Shown: one piece after another, positions 1 through 9,213 of the stretch
Position numbering within the stretch: position 1 is the stretch's first letter
Layout of the letters: each line of letters begins with the position of its first letter
Assembly: GCA_937949745.1 (NCBI GenBank)
Contig: CALECM010000126.1
Coordinates: forward strand, 1 to 14,225
Direction: 5' to 3'
Length of the DNA: 14,225 nt
Source: an uncultured Bacteroidales bacterium
GTDB taxonomy: Bacteria; Bacteroidota; Bacteroidia; Bacteroidales; WCHB1-69
Made by a program: the position numbers and the translations under genes
Notes under the pieces: generated by a model
Database searches by the model: none
The model's input: the letters and a program-made list of their open reading frames with translations, nothing else
What the model was told of the DNA's origin: nothing

Positions 1-1
1 G

Positions 2-3000
2 AGCGGCTTGCAGGCGATGGACCCTTTGAGCAGCTTCACGCTGATATCCCCGCCTGTAGCCAATAACCAGGGGACTGCCAATTTGCATTACCCTCTTGAG
101 CTACCGTCTGGTCGCCAGGGCATGGAGCCCAACCTTTCGTTAACTTACAACAGCGGCGGCGGGAACGGCTGGATGGGTATGGGCTGGGACATCAGCATTC
201 CGGCCATTACGATAGAGACCCGCTGGGGAGTGCCGCAGTATTCCGCTTCCAAAGAGAGTGAAGTCTATGTATTGAACGGCGAGCAGCTGGCGACTAAAAA
301 CAGTCAGGGTGATTACAATCCGTTAGGCCACCGGGCTGAGTGGGTTAACAGGATGAATGGCGATGTTCAGTTTTATCCCCGTACGGAAGGCGCGTTCCAG
401 CGCATTATCCGTCATGGTAACTCCCCGAAAAATTACTGGTGGGAAGTACGGGATAAGGATGGTAAGATTTATTATTACGGTAAAAAATTAGGGACCAACG
501 AATTCGACCCGAATGCGGTATTACGCGATCCGACAGGCAATATCGCCAAATGGGGGCTTACCGAGATCCGTGACCTGCATGACAATTTCGTGCGGTACAT
601 GTATGAAGTGGGAGGAGATCACCAGACCAGATATATGTACATCAAAAATATTTACTATACCGGACACGGGACCACACTGGGTAAATACAGGATCGAATTT
701 TGCCGGAAATCACGCTCATCCTTGGATCTCAAAGATATTACCAGCAACGGACGTTATGGTTTTCTGGAGGTTACGAATGATTTATTACATGTGATCAAGG
801 TCTACTATAATAATGAGCTTTTTAAAGGATATTCTTTCTGTTATGAAAAGGGTGCGTTCGGGAAGGCATTGTTAATGAGATTGGTAGAACCTGGAGTGGA
901 GACCATGTTAAAGAATGGAGATTTATGCGGAGATGATAATAATATTTTTACCCATGTATTCACTTATCACCAACCTCCGGCTAAGATGTTCGGGGATGCG
1001 GCGGTGCCCATCAAATCTCCCATCGACGTGGTCCAATCAGGAATCTCCATGTTCGGACAAAACGATATTGCTTCAGCTATCGGAGGTACAACAGCTACAA
1101 CCAATAATGTGGGAGGCGCCCTTACAGTAGGGTTCGGAGCCAACGCCGCCTCGAAGAATTTATCCGGTGGCGGTAATTACGACCATAACGGCAACAAAAG
1201 TGTAGGAGTACTGACGATGATCGATATAGACGGGGATGGTTTGCCCGACAGGGTATACCGTACCAATAACGGTTTATATTACAGGAAATTGATATTCCAG
1301 AACGGGGAATATTCTTTTTCCGCGCCTGTTCCTTTGCCGGGATCGGCGGATTTTCTCAGGGAGTCATCCAGCAGCAACGACTGGGGCCTTGAAGGGCACG
1401 CCGGCATAGGTCTTGCCGGAGTTACCGCTACCTATACCCGCGGAACGACCAAATCCACCACGTCTGTCTATTTTACTGATGTCGACGGGGACGGTTATCC
1501 GGATATCGCCAATAACGGGATTGTCTATTACAACCGTGACGCCGGAAACGGCCGCCGGAAGTTTACACCTATGACTACCGATACGATATGGGTGGGAGGA
1601 TCGTGCGGTACGGAGGAACGTTTTATCCTGCAGGATGAAGGGATCAACGAAAGGATCTTTACGCCCGGCGAAACCCTGACTACTTATTCTTATACGAAAA
1701 CCGGTCTGGACAGTTCCTATGTCACCGTACCCGCTTTCGAACACTATTTCCCGGACTATCAAACGGTAAAAGTATGGGTGGCGCCTTATACCGGGAAAAT
1801 AAAGTTTAGAGGTACCGTTGTTTTAAGCCCGGACCTGAATGATGCCCGTATCCGGACCAGAGTGCTTGACGGAGTCAAACTCACTATACAGCAGAATAAC
1901 CGGCTGTTGCATTCCGGCAATCTTGTTCCGGGAGAAGAAATGGATATGTATAAAACGGATATAGCCGTCAATGCCGGCGACCGGATCTATTTCCGTGTGG
2001 AATCGCAGGAAAAACGGCTCTACGATAAAGTAAACTGGGATCCTCATATCACCTATACCAAAGTAGGAAATACGGATATTAAATATTCCGAATATGATTC
2101 AGAGGTTAAGAACAAATATGGTTTTATAGCATCCCAGGATTTTGTCGTGAGCGCCGACCAGAAATTGGAGATGCCTTTCGCCGGAAAAGTGAATATAGAA
2201 GTGGACTGCGGCATTACAGAATCCCTGAAGAGTGATGTAAAAGTTACTGTTTATCATCGTGATCAACCGGTATTGGAGCATACTTTTGCAAAAAGGCAAG
2301 TACATTATTCCAGGACATTAACTTTAACCGGATTAACGGTGAATGCGAATAACGGATCAAATAATGAAGTAATTTATGTTCGTGTGGAAACGGACGGTAA
2401 CGTACAATGGGAAGCGGTGAAATGTATTCCTAAAATATATTATACTGATATTACGGACCAGGATCTTCCGGAATATGATGATTATACCAATCCAGGAACC
2501 AGTGTACCCAATTATGTATATCACCCGGCCCCCTATTATCGTATTTATTATGTGAAGTCAAGTACGACGGGAATTAAATTATCCGACCGTAAGGTATATA
2601 CTTTTAAACCTAAAGTCACTTTTAATAAAGCTGTGAATGGTGCCTTTAAGGTAGTGATAAAGTCGGATGTATCTGGAACCGAATTGGTTATGGATTATGC
2701 GGTAAAGAAGGGGATGATACTGCATCCCACTCCTCCGTCCTTTCAGGTTTATCCCGGAAAGACTTACCATGTCCACTATTGTATTACAAATCCTACCTTA
2801 CTTAATGCGTTATCCTCAATTCCCAATACTTGTTATTTCGATGACGTTGAATATACCGGCGCGGGATTACTGACCGAAGTGCCCGAATCCTTGAAAAAAT
2901 TCGGTCCCATGTATCGTTATTGGGGACAGTTCGTTTACAAAGCGCCTAATCCGGGAGATGTACTGATCGATGAAAACCTGCTCAATATGGATGGCGCCGC

Positions 3001-6000
3001 GAACGCCGGCAATATACAAACCGGGTCTTTAAGCGGAAATCTTGAGACGATGGAACAGGAAATGGTGGGGCAGGGCATATTCGACCCTGCCAACACCAAT
3101 TTCCTGCCGATGCAGCCGGATATTTTGCATGCCCGGTGGATCGGACACGGGAATATCAATTATATTACCAAAAACCAGATGAGTAATTATTTCCCGCAGG
3201 AGATCACCGGTCCCGAAATCATCGATATTACCGAGAGTCCGGTTCCTGTGATGGAACCGGGACAGATTGCCAGGGCGGGAGTGAAAACCACCGTCAATAA
3301 GAACAATGCCGGGAACTTGAGCGCCAATGCCACGGTAGCCGGGGCAAGTGGATCCAAGACCTGGGGATATAATACCGTTTGGGGCGATTTTATGGATATG
3401 AACGGCGATCGCTATCCGGATAATGTTTCTACAGCGGGTATCCACTATACCAAACCGCAGGGAGGTTTTTCCCGTGACCGTATCAACGGCTTCTCTTTGT
3501 CTATGGGTAAAGGGATCGATTCCACCCGGTCGGAAGGAACCGGAACCAGTTTTTTCGGTTCGCTCATGGATCTGAACAAGGAAAGCAAAAACAGTCCCAA
3601 GTCGGGCATCAGCCATTTGTCGGGGAATAACGGGACTGCGAACAGTTCCAATAATACCCATTTCACTTTTATGGATATGAACGGCGACGGATTGCCGGAC
3701 AAAGTATGGAATGATGGTTATGTGAGCTATAATGTGGGCTTTGTGTTCAACGATCCGGTTAAATTATCCAATGTCCTGATTATTAGGCGAAGTTCCGGTG
3801 TTAGTGATAACAGCGGATTCAATCTGGGAGCTAATTTGTGGCAGACCAGTTTCTCGGGCGGCCTGGGAGGAAGTACGTCAAATGATCGCAGCAGCATGAT
3901 GCTGATCGATATTAACGGCGACGGATTGCCGGATAAGGTGGACGGTAATAGGGTATATTACAATAATGGAAAGGGTTTTGAGGATAATAGCCAGTCTTTG
4001 AATATCTCAAAGTATTCCGGAAGTAGCTCCAAAAACTGGTCCGGGAACCTGGCTATCAGCGCGGGTGTGCCGATATGGCTCGTTAAGATCGTGGGCAACG
4101 TGAAAGGGAGTAAATCGTTCGCGCAAAACAAAACCGAGTTACAATTGATGGATATCGACGGCGACGGTTATCCCGATTACGTGGAGTCGAATAGTATAAA
4201 TGACCTCAGGGTTCGTTTTAACCAGACCGGAAAGACCAATTTATTGAAATCCGTCATCAACCTGGCCAAAGGCGAGATTACGATGGATTATAAGCTGTCC
4301 GAAAATAGTGTGGATTGTCCGCAAAGGAGCTGGACATTGTCCGAAGTGCAGGTTTACGACGGCGTTCCGGGCGACGGGGTGAATATCCAGCTGACAAAAT
4401 ACGAATATTCGGAGCCCTATTACGACCGCTTCGACCGTGAAAACCTCGGTTTCGCGCAGGTGAAGACGATCGAATGTGAGACGAACGGAACGGAATACAG
4501 GATTAAAACGGAAAAATACCACAACCGCGATTACATGCGCAAAGGACTGAAATATTATGAACTTTTAGCCGATAAGAACGGAAAGAAATTTATCGAGAAA
4601 GATTATGTTTACGTGTTGAAAGAGATCAGTTCCGGGGTTGTGATCCCGGCCGCTACCGCTTTCTGTTACGGGGAAGGTTACCCTGCCCTGAACCAGGAAA
4701 CGGTGAAATATTACGAAGGGCAGTCCACCGTGCAGATCACCACCCGTAAACGTTACGAACACGGTCCTTATGGGAACGTTACCAAATATTATAATGACGG
4801 GGAAACCCATACCGGACTGGATGATTTCTGGGGTGAGATCGCCTACTATCAGGGAGATCTGACCAAGAATCTGGTAGGCATACCGGTCTCCATTAAAGTA
4901 AGGAGCGGCAGTACGGTATTGCGGGAACGCCGCAGCGATATTGACAGCCGGACCGGTAAATGCACCCGCATTACCCAGATCACGAATACGCAGGGAGCTA
5001 CCGCCGTGTATGATTTCACCTATGACGGCTATGGGAATATTACGAAAATGACCATGCCCGCAAATCACCGGGGACAGCGTATGGCTTATACTTATACGTA
5101 TGACACTTATGTCAGGACTTATCCTGTGAAGGTAACCAACGCGATGGGATTGTTCTCTTCCTCCACGTATGATTACCGTAGGGGGAAACCACTAACAACC
5201 ACCGATGTGAACGGAAATACGATTGAATATACCTATGATTTCCGTGGAAGGTTGGCAAAGATCAAAGGTCCGGATGAAGATGATTACACCATTAAATATA
5301 CCTATTCTATAAGGGAGAATAATCCTTTTAACGGATCTTCAATAATAAACCATTCTCCCCGTTATGCCTTCACTGAACACTTTGATCCTTTACATCCGGA
5401 TAATCCCATGACTACGGTTTTGATCTCAGACGGGTTAGGGCGGAATATCCAAACCAAGAAGGATATTTTTATAGACAATGAAGAAAAGAGGGTGGTAAGC
5501 GGAAAGAATGAATACGATGCCCGTGGCCGTGTCATTAAAAGCTGGCAGCCCGTGACAGAACCTCTTTCCGTTGCATGGAATGTCTACAACACGAATGTAG
5601 ATCCGAATCCGCCCACGGTTGTGCAGTATGACCTGTTGGACCGCCAGCTTTCCGTAACGCTGCCGAATTCTGCTGTTACCCGCATGGCTTACGGTACAGG
5701 CACTGACGCGTTCAATGTGAAACGGTTCATGAACCGTACAACCGATGCCAACGGCAATGTGGTGACGGAGTATAAAGATACCCGCGGACTCATCACTTCC
5801 ATGCATGCACCCCTGGACGCGGTGACCACTTTCGCTTACAATGCTTTGGGAGAACTGACCCGGACGGTCAATCCGGACGGCGCTGTCAGCTCCTATACCT
5901 ATGATTTGCTTGGACGCTGTACCGCCAAACAATATCCGGACGCGGGTACGGAAATTTTCACTTATGATGCTGCCGGCAATCTGGCTTCACGACAGACACA

Positions 6001-8353
6001 GTCTTTACTGGAAAAGAATAAAAAGATCAATTATCAATACTATTATAATTTACTGACCGATATCATTTATCCGTTGCATCCTGTAAACAATGTCCATTAC
6101 GAATATGGGTTGCCGAATTCTCCGTACCTTACCACTAATTCTTTAGGCAGAGTGGTGATTAAAGAAGATGCTACGGGCTTTAGCGCATATAATTACAATT
6201 CTTTTGGCGGTGTTATAGAGGAAAAGCTTACTTTTGTATTGCCAAGCGAAGATGATCTATATACTTTCCATATGAATTATACCTACGACAGTTGGAACCG
6301 CATGTTATCGATGAGTTATCCCGACGGGGAAGAGGTAAACTATGGTTATGACCTCGGCGGTAATTTGCGATCGGTAACGGGAACCAACGGCTGGCAAACC
6401 CATAATTATATAACTAATATTTCTTATGATAAATTCGGTAACCGTACCCGTGTAGATTATGGCAATGGAGTGTATACTAACTATAGTTATGATGTCATAC
6501 AGCGTCTTTCTGCGATGAATAGCTATGATCCATACGAAAGAGCATACTTGCAACAACTTAATTATACTTATGATAATGTAAATAATGTTACCAAATTAAG
6601 CAATAGTTCAGGGAAAATAAGAGGCGATATGGGAGGAAAGTATGAGCATAAATATAGTTATGATCAATTATACCGCTTGCAGGAATATAATAGTGTTTGG
6701 AGCGAATCCTCCCATCTGAATTCTACATTGTGGATGATTTACAGTCCCGGTGGGCGGATAATGGACAAATCCCAAACTTATTACCGTTCAGGTTATTATG
6801 GTGAAGGTAAAATCGAAAGTAATAAGACTTATTATTATTATTATGATAACACCTCTAATAAATTGAATAGTGTTTACGATTATACATTTCGTATTCAGGA
6901 TGATTTTTTCTGGGATGCCAACGGGAATATGGAGTGGCAATGTATTTCAGGGGATTGTACAAGCCATACCTGGGATGAAGAGAATCGTATGATAGCCAGT
7001 GGTAGTGAGTTATACAGTGGCTTTTATTTTTACAATAGTGAAGGGGATCGTACTTATAAATTCTCAGGAGAGAAAAACAGCATGAATATAAACGGCCGTC
7101 CCCAAACCTATAGCCAGATGAATAGTTCCACGTTATATGTGTCGCCTTACCTTGTGGCCAGTGACCGTGGATGTAGCAAGCATATTTACGCCGGAACGGA
7201 ACGTGTTGCCAGTCATTTATTGAATGGATCTATCAACGGAATCCGTGATCATGTTCGGTTTAGAAATGAAGAAGAGATTGATCAGAAACTTTGGGATCAG
7301 CGGAATATGATAACAGACATCCATGAAATTAATTACTCTCAGGAAGGGTTGAATATTAGTTTAAATCACTTGAACTACCTGTATACCAATACCCGTAGTA
7401 TGCCCAATGAAGATATTTACTATTACCACACCGATCATTTAGGAAGCAGTAGTTGGATCACCTATACGGACGGCTCTCCGGTGCAGTATATGTCGTACAT
7501 GCCTTTCGGTGAATTACAGATCGACCAGCGTAGCGGGGACTGGAACAGCCGTTACACGTTTAGTGGTAAGGAACGCGATGAGGAGACCGGTTATTCTTAT
7601 TTCGGAGCAAGGTATTATGATGCTGATCTAAGTATCTGGTTGAGTAGGGATCCGTTGGCGGATAAGTATCCATCTTTATCGCCCTATGTTTATTGTGCGA
7701 ATAACCCGGTGAGACTAATTGATCCTAATGGGAAAGAGTTATGGATTCCTGGAGAAGATGGTAACAATTATCAATATAAAGATGGTAATTTGTATAATAA
7801 GGATGGATCAGAATATACAGGTAGTACTGATGGGTTCTTAGGGAAAACGGTAAATGCATTAAATAATCTTAATAAAACAAGTGAGGGGAGTAAAATGATA
7901 GGAGATTTACAATCATCTGATAATAAATTTACTATTGTAAGTGGTGAAAACAGTGAATATAATACCACTAGCACCATATATGATAACCAAGGAAACATAA
8001 CCAGTTTAGAAGGTACCATTACTTGGAATTCGAAAGGTACATTGCTTCCTGTTTCCGACTCACCTTTTGGAGGAAAAAGCCCTGTAACTGACCTAGGACA
8101 TGAACTATCCCATGCTTATGATGCTAATAATAATCAAACGGATGCTTCACCTTATGGAATAGGTCCAGATGCTATTCCTAAAAATGAATGGATTGCTGTA
8201 TATCGAGAAAATCTCATGAGAGGCGAATTAAATAAACCATTCAGAACTCATTACAAAATAGAGAAAAATTTAAATGGTAAATTTGTAGGAGGTGCCGGAC
8301 CTAGGATGCTCGACAGTAGTAATAAGCCTTTTTTACCTTTCAAAATGAAATAA
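2..8353 (+). CDS. Giant SpvB/TcdB-like RHS polymorphic toxin with C-terminal M91-like zinc metallopeptidase tip (5' partial)
   Basis: The frame is open to the first base of the window, so the true start and any secretion signal lie upstream; residue numbers here count from the TTG at position 8 (2781 residues). The opening (about residues 5-100, with LSLTYNSGGGNGWMGMGWD and a following VPQY) matches the SpvB N-terminal domain of Tc/Spv toxins. Six Asp-rich DxDGDGxPD-type motifs follow, at residues 406, 491, 1130 (one variant, GDRYPD), 1223, 1301 and 1382, as in FG-GAP/VCBS beta-propellers. A beta-rich insert lies at about 585-955. YD/RHS repeats run from about 1660 to 2400, and the RHS core (HTDHLGSSSW, FSGKERDEETGYSYFGARYY, SRDPL, IDPNG) occupies about 2474-2575. 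The last ~205 residues form the toxin tip. The order resembles a fused Tc B+C cocoon enclosing a toxic C-terminus. An immunity-like lipoprotein gene follows after 6 nt. Function is inferred from domains; the family is sure, the target is not. Confidence 0.93.
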   Translation, partial: SGLQAMDPLSSFTLISPPVANNQGTANLHYPLELPSGRQGMEPNLSLTYNSGGGNGWMGMGWDISIPAITIETRWGVPQYSASKESEVYVLNGEQLATKNSQGDYNPLGHRAEWVNRMNGDVQFYPRTEGAFQRIIRHGNSPKNYWWEVRDKDGKIYYYGKKLGTNEFDPNAVLRDPTGNIAKWGLTEIRDLHDNFVRYMYEVGGDHQTRYMYIKNIYYTGHGTTLGKYRIEFCRKSRSSLDLKDITSNGRYGFLEVTNDLLHVIKVYYNNELFKGYSFCYEKGAFGKALLMRLVEPGVETMLKNGDLCGDDNNIFTHVFTYHQPPAKMFGDAAVPIKSPIDVVQSGISMFGQNDIASAIGGTTATTNNVGGALTVGFGANAASKNLSGGGNYDHNGNKSVGVLTMIDIDGDGLPDRVYRTNNGLYYRKLIFQNGEYSFSAPVPLPGSADFLRESSSSNDWGLEGHAGIGLAGVTATYTRGTTKSTTSVYFTDVDGDGYPDIANNGIVYYNRDAGNGRRKFTPMTTDTIWVGGSCGTEERFILQDEGINERIFTPGETLTTYSYTKTGLDSSYVTVPAFEHYFPDYQTVKVWVAPYTGKIKFRGTVVLSPDLNDARIRTRVLDGVKLTIQQNNRLLHSGNLVPGEEMDMYKTDIAVNAGDRIYFRVESQEKRLYDKVNWDPHITYTKVGNTDIKYSEYDSEVKNKYGFIASQDFVVSADQKLEMPFAGKVNIEVDCGITESLKSDVKVTVYHRDQPVLEHTFAKRQVHYSRTLTLTGLTVNANNGSNNEVIYVRVETDGNVQWEAVKCIPKIYYTDITDQDLPEYDDYTNPGTSVPNYVYHPAPYYRIYYVKSSTTGIKLSDRKVYTFKPKVTFNKAVNGAFKVVIKSDVSGTELVMDYAVKKGMILHPTPPSFQVYPGKTYHVHYCITNPTLLNALSSIPNTCYFDDVEYTGAGLLTEVPESLKKFGPMYRYWGQFVYKAPNPGDVLIDENLLNMDGAANAGNIQTGSLSGNLETMEQEMVGQGIFDPANTNFLPMQPDILHARWIGHGNINYITKNQMSNYFPQEITGPEIIDITESPVPVMEPGQIARAGVKTTVNKNNAGNLSANATVAGASGSKTWGYNTVWGDFMDMNGDRYPDNVSTAGIHYTKPQGGFSRDRINGFSLSMGKGIDSTRSEGTGTSFFGSLMDLNKESKNSPKSGISHLSGNNGTANSSNNTHFTFMDMNGDGLPDKVWNDGYVSYNVGFVFNDPVKLSNVLIIRRSSGVSDNSGFNLGANLWQTSFSGGLGGSTSNDRSSMMLIDINGDGLPDKVDGNRVYYNNGKGFEDNSQSLNISKYSGSSSKNWSGNLAISAGVPIWLVKIVGNVKGSKSFAQNKTELQLMDIDGDGYPDYVESNSINDLRVRFNQTGKTNLLKSVINLAKGEITMDYKLSENSVDCPQRSWTLSEVQVYDGVPGDGVNIQLTKYEYSEPYYDRFDRENLGFAQVKTIECETNGTEYRIKTEKYHNRDYMRKGLKYYELLADKNGKKFIEKDYVYVLKEISSGVVIPAATAFCYGEGYPALNQETVKYYEGQSTVQITTRKRYEHGPYGNVTKYYNDGETHTGLDDFWGEIAYYQGDLTKNLVGIPVSIKVRSGSTVLRERRSDIDSRTGKCTRITQITNTQGATAVYDFTYDGYGNITKMTMPANHRGQRMAYTYTYDTYVRTYPVKVTNAMGLFSSSTYDYRRGKPLTTTDVNGNTIEYTYDFRGRLAKIKGPDEDDYTIKYTYSIRENNPFNGSSIINHSPRYAFTEHFDPLHPDNPMTTVLISDGLGRNIQTKKDIFIDNEEKRVVSGKNEYDARGRVIKSWQPVTEPLSVAWNVYNTNVDPNPPTVVQYDLLDRQLSVTLPNSAVTRMAYGTGTDAFNVKRFMNRTTDANGNVVTEYKDTRGLITSMHAPLDAVTTFAYNALGELTRTVNPDGAVSSYTYDLLGRCTAKQYPDAGTEIFTYDAAGNLASRQTQSLLEKNKKINYQYYYNLLTDIIYPLHPVNNVHYEYGLPNSPYLTTNSLGRVVIKEDATGFSAYNYNSFGGVIEEKLTFVLPSEDDLYTFHMNYTYDSWNRMLSMSYPDGEEVNYGYDLGGNLRSVTGTNGWQTHNYITNISYDKFGNRTRVDYGNGVYTNYSYDVIQRLSAMNSYDPYERAYLQQLNYTYDNVNNVTKLSNSSGKIRGDMGGKYEHKYSYDQLYRLQEYNSVWSESSHLNSTLWMIYSPGGRIMDKSQTYYRSGYYGEGKIESNKTYYYYYDNTSNKLNSVYDYTFRIQDDFFWDANGNMEWQCISGDCTSHTWDEENRMIASGSELYSGFYFYNSEGDRTYKFSGEKNSMNINGRPQTYSQMNSSTLYVSPYLVASDRGCSKHIYAGTERVASHLLNGSINGIRDHVRFRNEEEIDQKLWDQRNMITDIHEINYSQEGLNISLNHLNYLYTNTRSMPNEDIYYYHTDHLGSSSWITYTDGSPVQYMSYMPFGELQIDQRSGDWNSRYTFSGKERDEETGYSYFGARYYDADLSIWLSRDPLADKYPSLSPYVYCANNPVRLIDPNGKELWIPGEDGNNYQYKDGNLYNKDGSEYTGSTDGFLGKTVNALNNLNKTSEGSKMIGDLQSSDNKFTIVSGENSEYNTTSTIYDNQGNITSLEGTITWNSKGTLLPVSDSPFGGKSPVTDLGHELSHAYDANNNQTDASPYGIGPDAIPKNEWIAVYRENLMRGELNKPFRTHYKIEKNLNGKFVGGAGPRMLDSSNKPFLPFKMK
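6220..7732 (+). repeat. RHS tail copy 1 (in the full-length gene)
   Basis: This part of the giant gene is repeated downstream. Copy 2 (9219-10624) covers all of it with an internal loss, and copy 3 (12086-12396) covers only its last ~310 nt. Copies 1 and 2 start with the same 24 nt (6220-6243 and 9219-9242). All three end at GATCCTAATGG, encoding the DPNG boundary, after which the sequences are unrelated. Paired aspartates D2548 (SRDPL) and D2572 (IDPNG), kept in all copies, sit where the RHS core is expected to release its tip by self-cleavage; that role is inferred from the family. Confidence 0.88.
7733..8353 (+). other. Toxin tip domain 1: NleD/M91-like zinc metallopeptidase
   Basis: This is the C-terminal variable domain of the giant RHS protein, starting just after the DPNG boundary (D2572). 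It contains HELSHAYDA with the zinc-binding HExxH at residues 2698-2702. Further on come NEWIAVYREN (E2727 and E2734 are candidate third ligands) and an RGELNKPFRTHY segment. That layout, HELxHA then E..AV..EN..R.E..xPxRxxY, is the pattern of M91/NleD-type effector metallopeptidases, some of which cleave host kinases. The upstream part has an ALNNLNKTSEG helix and a NKFTIVSG strand, also usual for this group. The DNA is visibly more AT-rich than the RHS shell. Assignment to the zincin class is firm; the substrate is unknown and may be bacterial, given the lipoprotein next door. Confidence 0.82.
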
Positions 8354-8359
8354 TTTATT

Positions 8360-8893
8360 ATGAAGAAATTTTCTTACTTATTCTTAGTATTAGCTTTGGG
8401 AAGCTGTTCTTCCAATAAACTTATAATATATAAACCTGAGAAAGAATCAAAAGGTTTTTCTATCGAAGTTCCTAAAAAATATAAGATAAATTTTCTTATT
8501 GGTAATACCTATGAATATAAATTTTATAACAAAAATGGTATTGAAATTTTTATAGGTGAAGAGATTTCCATAAATCCAGAAAGAAAATTATCATATAATA
8601 AAGATAGTATTGAGGTCCATAAGTTATTAGTTAAATCTATTGCTCCATCAGATACAGTAATAAAACAGGGTATATTAGACTCTCTTTATTGGAAATCTTT
8701 GGAAATAAATTACAGAACGTCGCTCTTAATTCTTTCCATAAAAGCAAGTTATAAAAATGTTCCGGAGAATCAAAGATACGTATTCGATAAATATTTATTC
8801 TCCATTGAGCCATTAAAAAATGATAATATAGAAGTTGATCCGTTAATGATAAGATATTTGAAAAATCAGAAAAATAATAATAGAGAGAAATAA
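8360..8893 (+). CDS. Small lipoprotein, putative immunity protein for the M91-like tip
   Basis: The 177-residue product begins with a short signal peptide, MKKFSYLFLVLALGSC, whose lipobox places the lipid-modified cysteine at residue 16. The mature protein is polar and rich in Lys and Ile, with alternating strands (for example KGFSIEVPKKYKINFLIG) suggesting a small beta-rich domain. I do not recognise a named family. The ATG lies 6 nt after the stop of the toxin gene, so the two are almost certainly co-transcribed, and the position directly after a polymorphic-toxin tip is the standard place for an immunity gene. A membrane-anchored periplasmic protein would fit a toxin that attacks on the far side of the outer membrane. 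The gene is strongly AT-rich, like the tip. The lipoprotein call is strong; the immunity role is contextual. Confidence 0.8.
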   Translation: MKKFSYLFLVLALGSCSSNKLIIYKPEKESKGFSIEVPKKYKINFLIGNTYEYKFYNKNGIEIFIGEEISINPERKLSYNKDSIEVHKLLVKSIAPSDTVIKQGILDSLYWKSLEINYRTSLLILSIKASYKNVPENQRYVFDKYLFSIEPLKNDNIEVDPLMIRYLKNQKNNNREK

Positions 8894-8904
8894 TCGGTTA
8901 TGTC

Positions 8905-8916
8905 GGTTGTGTCCCA
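8905..8916 (+). repeat. 12-bp repeat GGTTGTGTCCCA, copy A (possible IS1 end)
   Basis: GGTTGTGTCCCA is present here and again at 14051-14062. This copy lies 11 nt after the stop of the lipoprotein gene and just before the IS1 transposase relic. IS1-family terminal repeats commonly begin with GG and a nearby TG, so a relic left end is possible. The alternative is a repeat that marks the 3' edge of toxin-immunity cassettes. Confidence 0.5.
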
Positions 8917-8919
8917 TAG

Positions 8920-9207
8920 TATGATTTTTTAAATTTTGTCCAATATAAAATAGAGGATATTGGGAAAGTGGTCAAATCGGTTTTAGAACTTAACCCGGGA
9001 AAGATCTATACGGATAAACTCAATATATATCCGTGTATAGTTCCAAGTTCCCTCCATAGGACCTTTATGTATTGTACCAACAAAATAGAACGTACCAACC
9101 TGACATTGAGAACTCATCTTAAACGTTTAGGCAGAAAAACAATTTGTTATAGTAAAAGTGATGATATGCTGGAGAATTGTTTAAAACTATATTGGCTTGG
9201 ATCATAA
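8920..9207 (+). pseudogene. IS1-family transposase, C-terminal remnant
   Basis: The frame is open from 8920 after a TAG at 8917. From about 8968 the translation carries the end of an IS1-type DDE transposase: YTDKLNIYP, with the Asp expected as second catalytic residue, then IERTNLTLRTHLKRLGRK with the catalytic Glu, then a SKSDDMLENCLKLY tail. This parallels the InsB ending of IS1 (IERHNLNLRQHLARLGRK, SKS). An IS1 transposase is about 230 residues, so well over half, including the N-terminal DNA-binding part and the first Asp, is missing. A GG-starting sequence at 8905 may be a leftover terminal repeat. The reading frame ends 11 nt before the RHS homology of the next cassette begins. It cannot encode an active enzyme. 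Confidence 0.85.
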
Positions 9208-9213
9208 TATTAT

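Noticed and set aside
1223..4180. Asp-rich DxDGDG motifs as EF-hands or RTX-type secretion repeats
   Set aside because: Spacing is tens to hundreds of residues and each is followed by xPD, typical of FG-GAP/VCBS propeller loops in TcdB-like proteins, not tandem RTX nonapeptides.
1364..5932. Long open frames on the - strand within the giant gene (for example 3029-3661, 4565-5068, 5435-5932)
   Set aside because: They lie wholly opposite a clear SpvB/RHS coding frame, show no recognisable domains, and are explained by the codon use of the real gene.
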